From the NCBI GenBank assembly GCA_009700815.1, contig WLLG01000084.1, forward strand, positions 1-8,031: a stretch of DNA of 8,031 nucleotides, read 5' to 3'. This document shows, piece by piece, positions 6,680 through 8,031 of this stretch (the first letter of the stretch is position 1; each line of letters opens with the position of its first letter). The DNA comes from Actinomycetota bacterium (GTDB lineage: Bacteria > Actinomycetota > Acidimicrobiia > Acidimicrobiales > Microtrichaceae). The notes under the pieces are model-generated. The model was given only the letters and a program-made list of their open reading frames with translations, was not told the origin of the DNA and made no database searches. The translations under genes and the position numbers were made by a program.

Positions 6680-7384
6680 ATGTCAGTCCGCGTTGAGTTC
6701 TGTGGTGAGCGGTTTGTTGTGTCAGCGGATTCAACCTTTGTAGTGGGCCGTGACGGAGACCTGCAAGTAGACGACAACCCCTATCTGCATCGGCAGTTCC
6801 TGATGCTCAGTCACAGTGACGGAATGTGGTGGGTGGCAAATGTGGGTAGCCAACTCACCGCTACGGTGTCAGACCTAGGCGGCAGCGTTCAAGCTTGGTT
6901 GGCACCTGGTGCTCGTCTCCCGCTGGTGTTTTCACAAACCTCGGTTCGCTTCACAGCTGGGCCTACAACCTATGAGTTCGAGGTTCTCCTCGAGGATGCG
7001 CCATTCGCTGCGCTCACCCCCGAGCCGGCCTCCTCTGGTGAAGAAACCATTGGGCCCATGGCGCTCACTCGTGATCAGAAGTTGCTGATTGTGGCGCTTG
7101 CAGAGCCGATGCTTTTGGGTGACGGGCGCGGAATGGGAGCAGTCCCTACTTCAGCCGAGGCCGCAGCGCGACTGAACTGGAAGATCACCAAGTTCAATCG
7201 GAAATTAGACAACGTGTGTCAGAAGCTAGAAAAAATCGGCGTTCGTGGCCTTCACGGCGAAGCCGGATCGCTTGCTTCAAATCGACGTGCTCGGCTCATT
7301 GAGTACGCACTAGCGGCGCGGCTCGTTGACGTTTCCGATCTACCTGAGTTGGATCAGATCGATTCCACGGTAGACCCTTCCTAG
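6680..7384 (+). CDS. Degenerate FHA-like domain fused to a helical HTH-like domain
   Basis: A 234-residue, probably soluble protein starting directly after the kinase stop (TAAATG), so likely translated by coupling; upstream ribosome-binding sequence is weak. Residues 1 to about 105 have an FHA-like pattern: short beta strands, FVVGRDGDLQV with GR at 23-24, then NPYLHRQFLML and a final VRFTAG..YEFEVLL strand pair. The usual Ser-x-x-His pair reads as Leu and Gln in my alignment, and the NG turn is missing. Phosphothreonine binding may therefore be lost or changed. Residues about 129-217 are helical and resemble a winged-helix or helix-turn-helix unit (LTRDQKLLIVALAE...PTSAEAAARLNWKITKFNRKLDNV, then RRARLIEYALAARLVD). 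As the last gene of the kinase operon it may be the output component, acting on DNA or another protein. No function is demonstrated by sequence, and the HTH call is moderate. Confidence 0.8.
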   Translation: MSVRVEFCGERFVVSADSTFVVGRDGDLQVDDNPYLHRQFLMLSHSDGMWWVANVGSQLTATVSDLGGSVQAWLAPGARLPLVFSQTSVRFTAGPTTYEFEVLLEDAPFAALTPEPASSGEETIGPMALTRDQKLLIVALAEPMLLGDGRGMGAVPTSAEAAARLNWKITKFNRKLDNVCQKLEKIGVRGLHGEAGSLASNRRARLIEYALAARLVDVSDLPELDQIDSTVDPS

Positions 7385-7436
7385 AACGTCATCTCAGCCG
7401 GAAGTCCGTTCATGGCAGCATGGGTAGGTCTCCCGC

Positions 7437-7465
7437 TTGCAGCCCCGGGGGATCTCACTTAGAGT
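7437..7465 (+). promoter_or_regulatory. Candidate sigma-70-type promoter of the downstream membrane gene
   Basis: TTGCAG (7437-7442) and TAGAGT (7460-7465) each match four of six consensus positions and are separated by exactly 17 bp. The predicted transcription start near 7472 would leave a leader of about 47 nt before ATG 7519. The -10 element overlaps the centre of the nested inverted repeats, which could be an operator. Sequence-only prediction. Confidence 0.4.
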
Positions 7466-7501
7466 GGGAAATGGGTGGGGCTCACTCTTGGTTCCACGCG
7501 T

Positions 7502-7510
7502 AAAGGGGAG
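7502..7510 (+). promoter_or_regulatory. Ribosome binding site for the gene at 7519
   Basis: AAAGGGGAG lies 8 nt before the ATG at 7519. It is one of the strongest Shine-Dalgarno matches in the window and supports this start for the right-edge gene. Confidence 0.65.
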
Positions 7511-7518
7511 AGCACTAC

Positions 7519-8031
7519 ATGGCAAGGGCGGGCGTCTCAGTAGACGAGTCTGTTGACTGCATCGGTATAGGTTCGGGTGAGGCGACTGACCGGTTGCTGT
7601 CTCTTGCCGCGCAGGAGTACAAGGCTGTCAACGTGGGAGCTCAACGCTTTCAGTTTGCAAGAACCTATAGGCCGACTTGGGCGATCGTGTTGGGGATCTT
7701 GCTGCTACCGGTGCTTGTCGGGGCACTGTTTTTCTTGATTAAGTCCACCGAAACTTGGACCGTCACGGTAGAAGAAGACCATCGGCGGGTTCGCATTCGA
7801 ATTAACGGGCATGTCTTGCCACAAACCCTCTTGAGCGTTCGCGAAGCTATGACCTCTGGCCCTGCCCCGTTTACTGCCACTCCATCAGCCGGCCTAGTAG
7901 CCGACCCCGTCCAGACCCCAACTGGGGTAGTTACACCACCCACCTCACCCCAGCAGGTGGTCTCTGCTCAGCAAGGTCAGCAGGCTGGATTTGGCCCGCC
8001 ACCCGAGGGGATGCCGTTACCAGAAGGCGCG
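7519..8031 (+). CDS. Single-TM membrane protein of unknown function (3' end beyond the window)
   Basis: An open frame of 171 codons runs from ATG 7519 to the right edge without a stop. I do not recognise the family. The N-terminal 50 residues look cytoplasmic and mixed polar (IGSGEATDRLLSLAAQEYKA). One hydrophobic helix lies at about 53-74 (TWAIVLGILLLPVLVGALFF). A short beta-like segment follows (ETWTVTVEEDHRRVRIRINGHVLP, about 77-100), where a WTVTV strand and a VRIRING strand suggest a hairpin next to the membrane. From about residue 110 the sequence is Pro/Gln/Thr-rich and probably disordered; the rest is missing. A strong ribosome binding site supports the start. The gap and promoter-like sequence upstream suggest a separate transcript from the phosphorylation operon, so a functional link is only suggested by proximity. 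Low-complexity tails of this kind are also seen in the phosphatase and kinase genes here. Confidence 0.8.
   Translation, partial: MARAGVSVDESVDCIGIGSGEATDRLLSLAAQEYKAVNVGAQRFQFARTYRPTWAIVLGILLLPVLVGALFFLIKSTETWTVTVEEDHRRVRIRINGHVLPQTLLSVREAMTSGPAPFTATPSAGLVADPVQTPTGVVTPPTSPQQVVSAQQGQQAGFGPPPEGMPLPEGA

Larger units (their letters stand above)
7385..7518 (+). other. Intergenic region between the operon and the downstream membrane gene
   Basis: These 134 bp contain no convincing ORF. They hold two nearly concentric inverted repeats: TCTCACT / AGTGGGA (7453-7459 / 7463-7469, one G-T mismatch, 3-nt loop) inside AGCCCC / GGGGCT (7441-7446 / 7477-7482). No T-tract follows, so a typical intrinsic terminator is not supported. 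The region also contains a promoter-like pair and a ribosome binding site for the gene at 7519. Confidence 0.5.

Noticed and set aside
913..7384. Type VI secretion regulatory cluster (PpkA/PppA/Fha1)
   Set aside because: Only the kinase/phosphatase/FHA logic is shared. No Tss genes are present, and the domain content looks actinobacterial.
7431..7482. Intrinsic terminator after the operon
   Set aside because: Inverted repeats exist but no T-rich run follows either stem, so termination is not supported by the sequence.

Overview
The window looks chromosomal and actinobacterial (Actinomycetota). The DNA is moderately GC-rich by eye. The first plus-strand gene opens with a DUF2510 motif (GWYPD...RWWDG..WT), which is largely an actinobacterial domain. 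The gene set of Hanks-type Ser/Thr kinases, a PP2C phosphatase and FHA proteins with long Pro/Ala/Glu-rich linkers also fits that phylum. I cannot name a genus. I see no tRNA, rRNA, CRISPR array or mobile element.

Layout. At 1-813 on the minus strand lies the N-terminal part of a Ser/Thr kinase that runs off the left edge. A divergent intergenic region of about 100 bp (814-912) holds a perfect 22-bp palindrome (838-859). From 913 to 7384, five plus-strand genes form a compact operon: (i) a DUF2510 / one-TM / SPOR-like envelope protein; (ii) a PP2C phosphatase with a long disordered tail; (iii) an FHA protein with a zinc-ribbon-like motif and an EQS tandem repeat; (iv) a transmembrane Ser/Thr kinase with a small cysteine-containing, FN3-like ectodomain; (v) a degenerate FHA domain joined to a helical, HTH-like domain. 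Genes ii-v overlap or abut (17-nt overlap, 4-nt overlap, 0-nt gap), which suggests translational coupling. After a 134-bp gap with a promoter-like sequence and nested inverted repeats, a one-TM membrane protein of unknown function begins at 7519 and runs off the right edge.

How the parts may work together (inference). The membrane kinase and the SPOR-like protein expose C-terminal domains outside the cell and could sense the envelope. The kinase would phosphorylate Thr residues on itself and on operon partners, PP2C would reverse this, and the FHA protein would read the phosphothreonine. The FHA-HTH protein could pass the signal on, possibly to DNA. A short TQFR..ES motif occurs in the disordered regions of both the FHA protein and the kinase and is a candidate shared phosphosite. 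The locus has no RodA, PbpA or PASTA features, so it is not the standard pknB/pstP cell-division cluster. It resembles in logic, but not in gene content, the kinase/PP2C/FHA threonine-phosphorylation pathway of type VI secretion. The individual domains are familiar; the function of the locus is not evident from the sequence.
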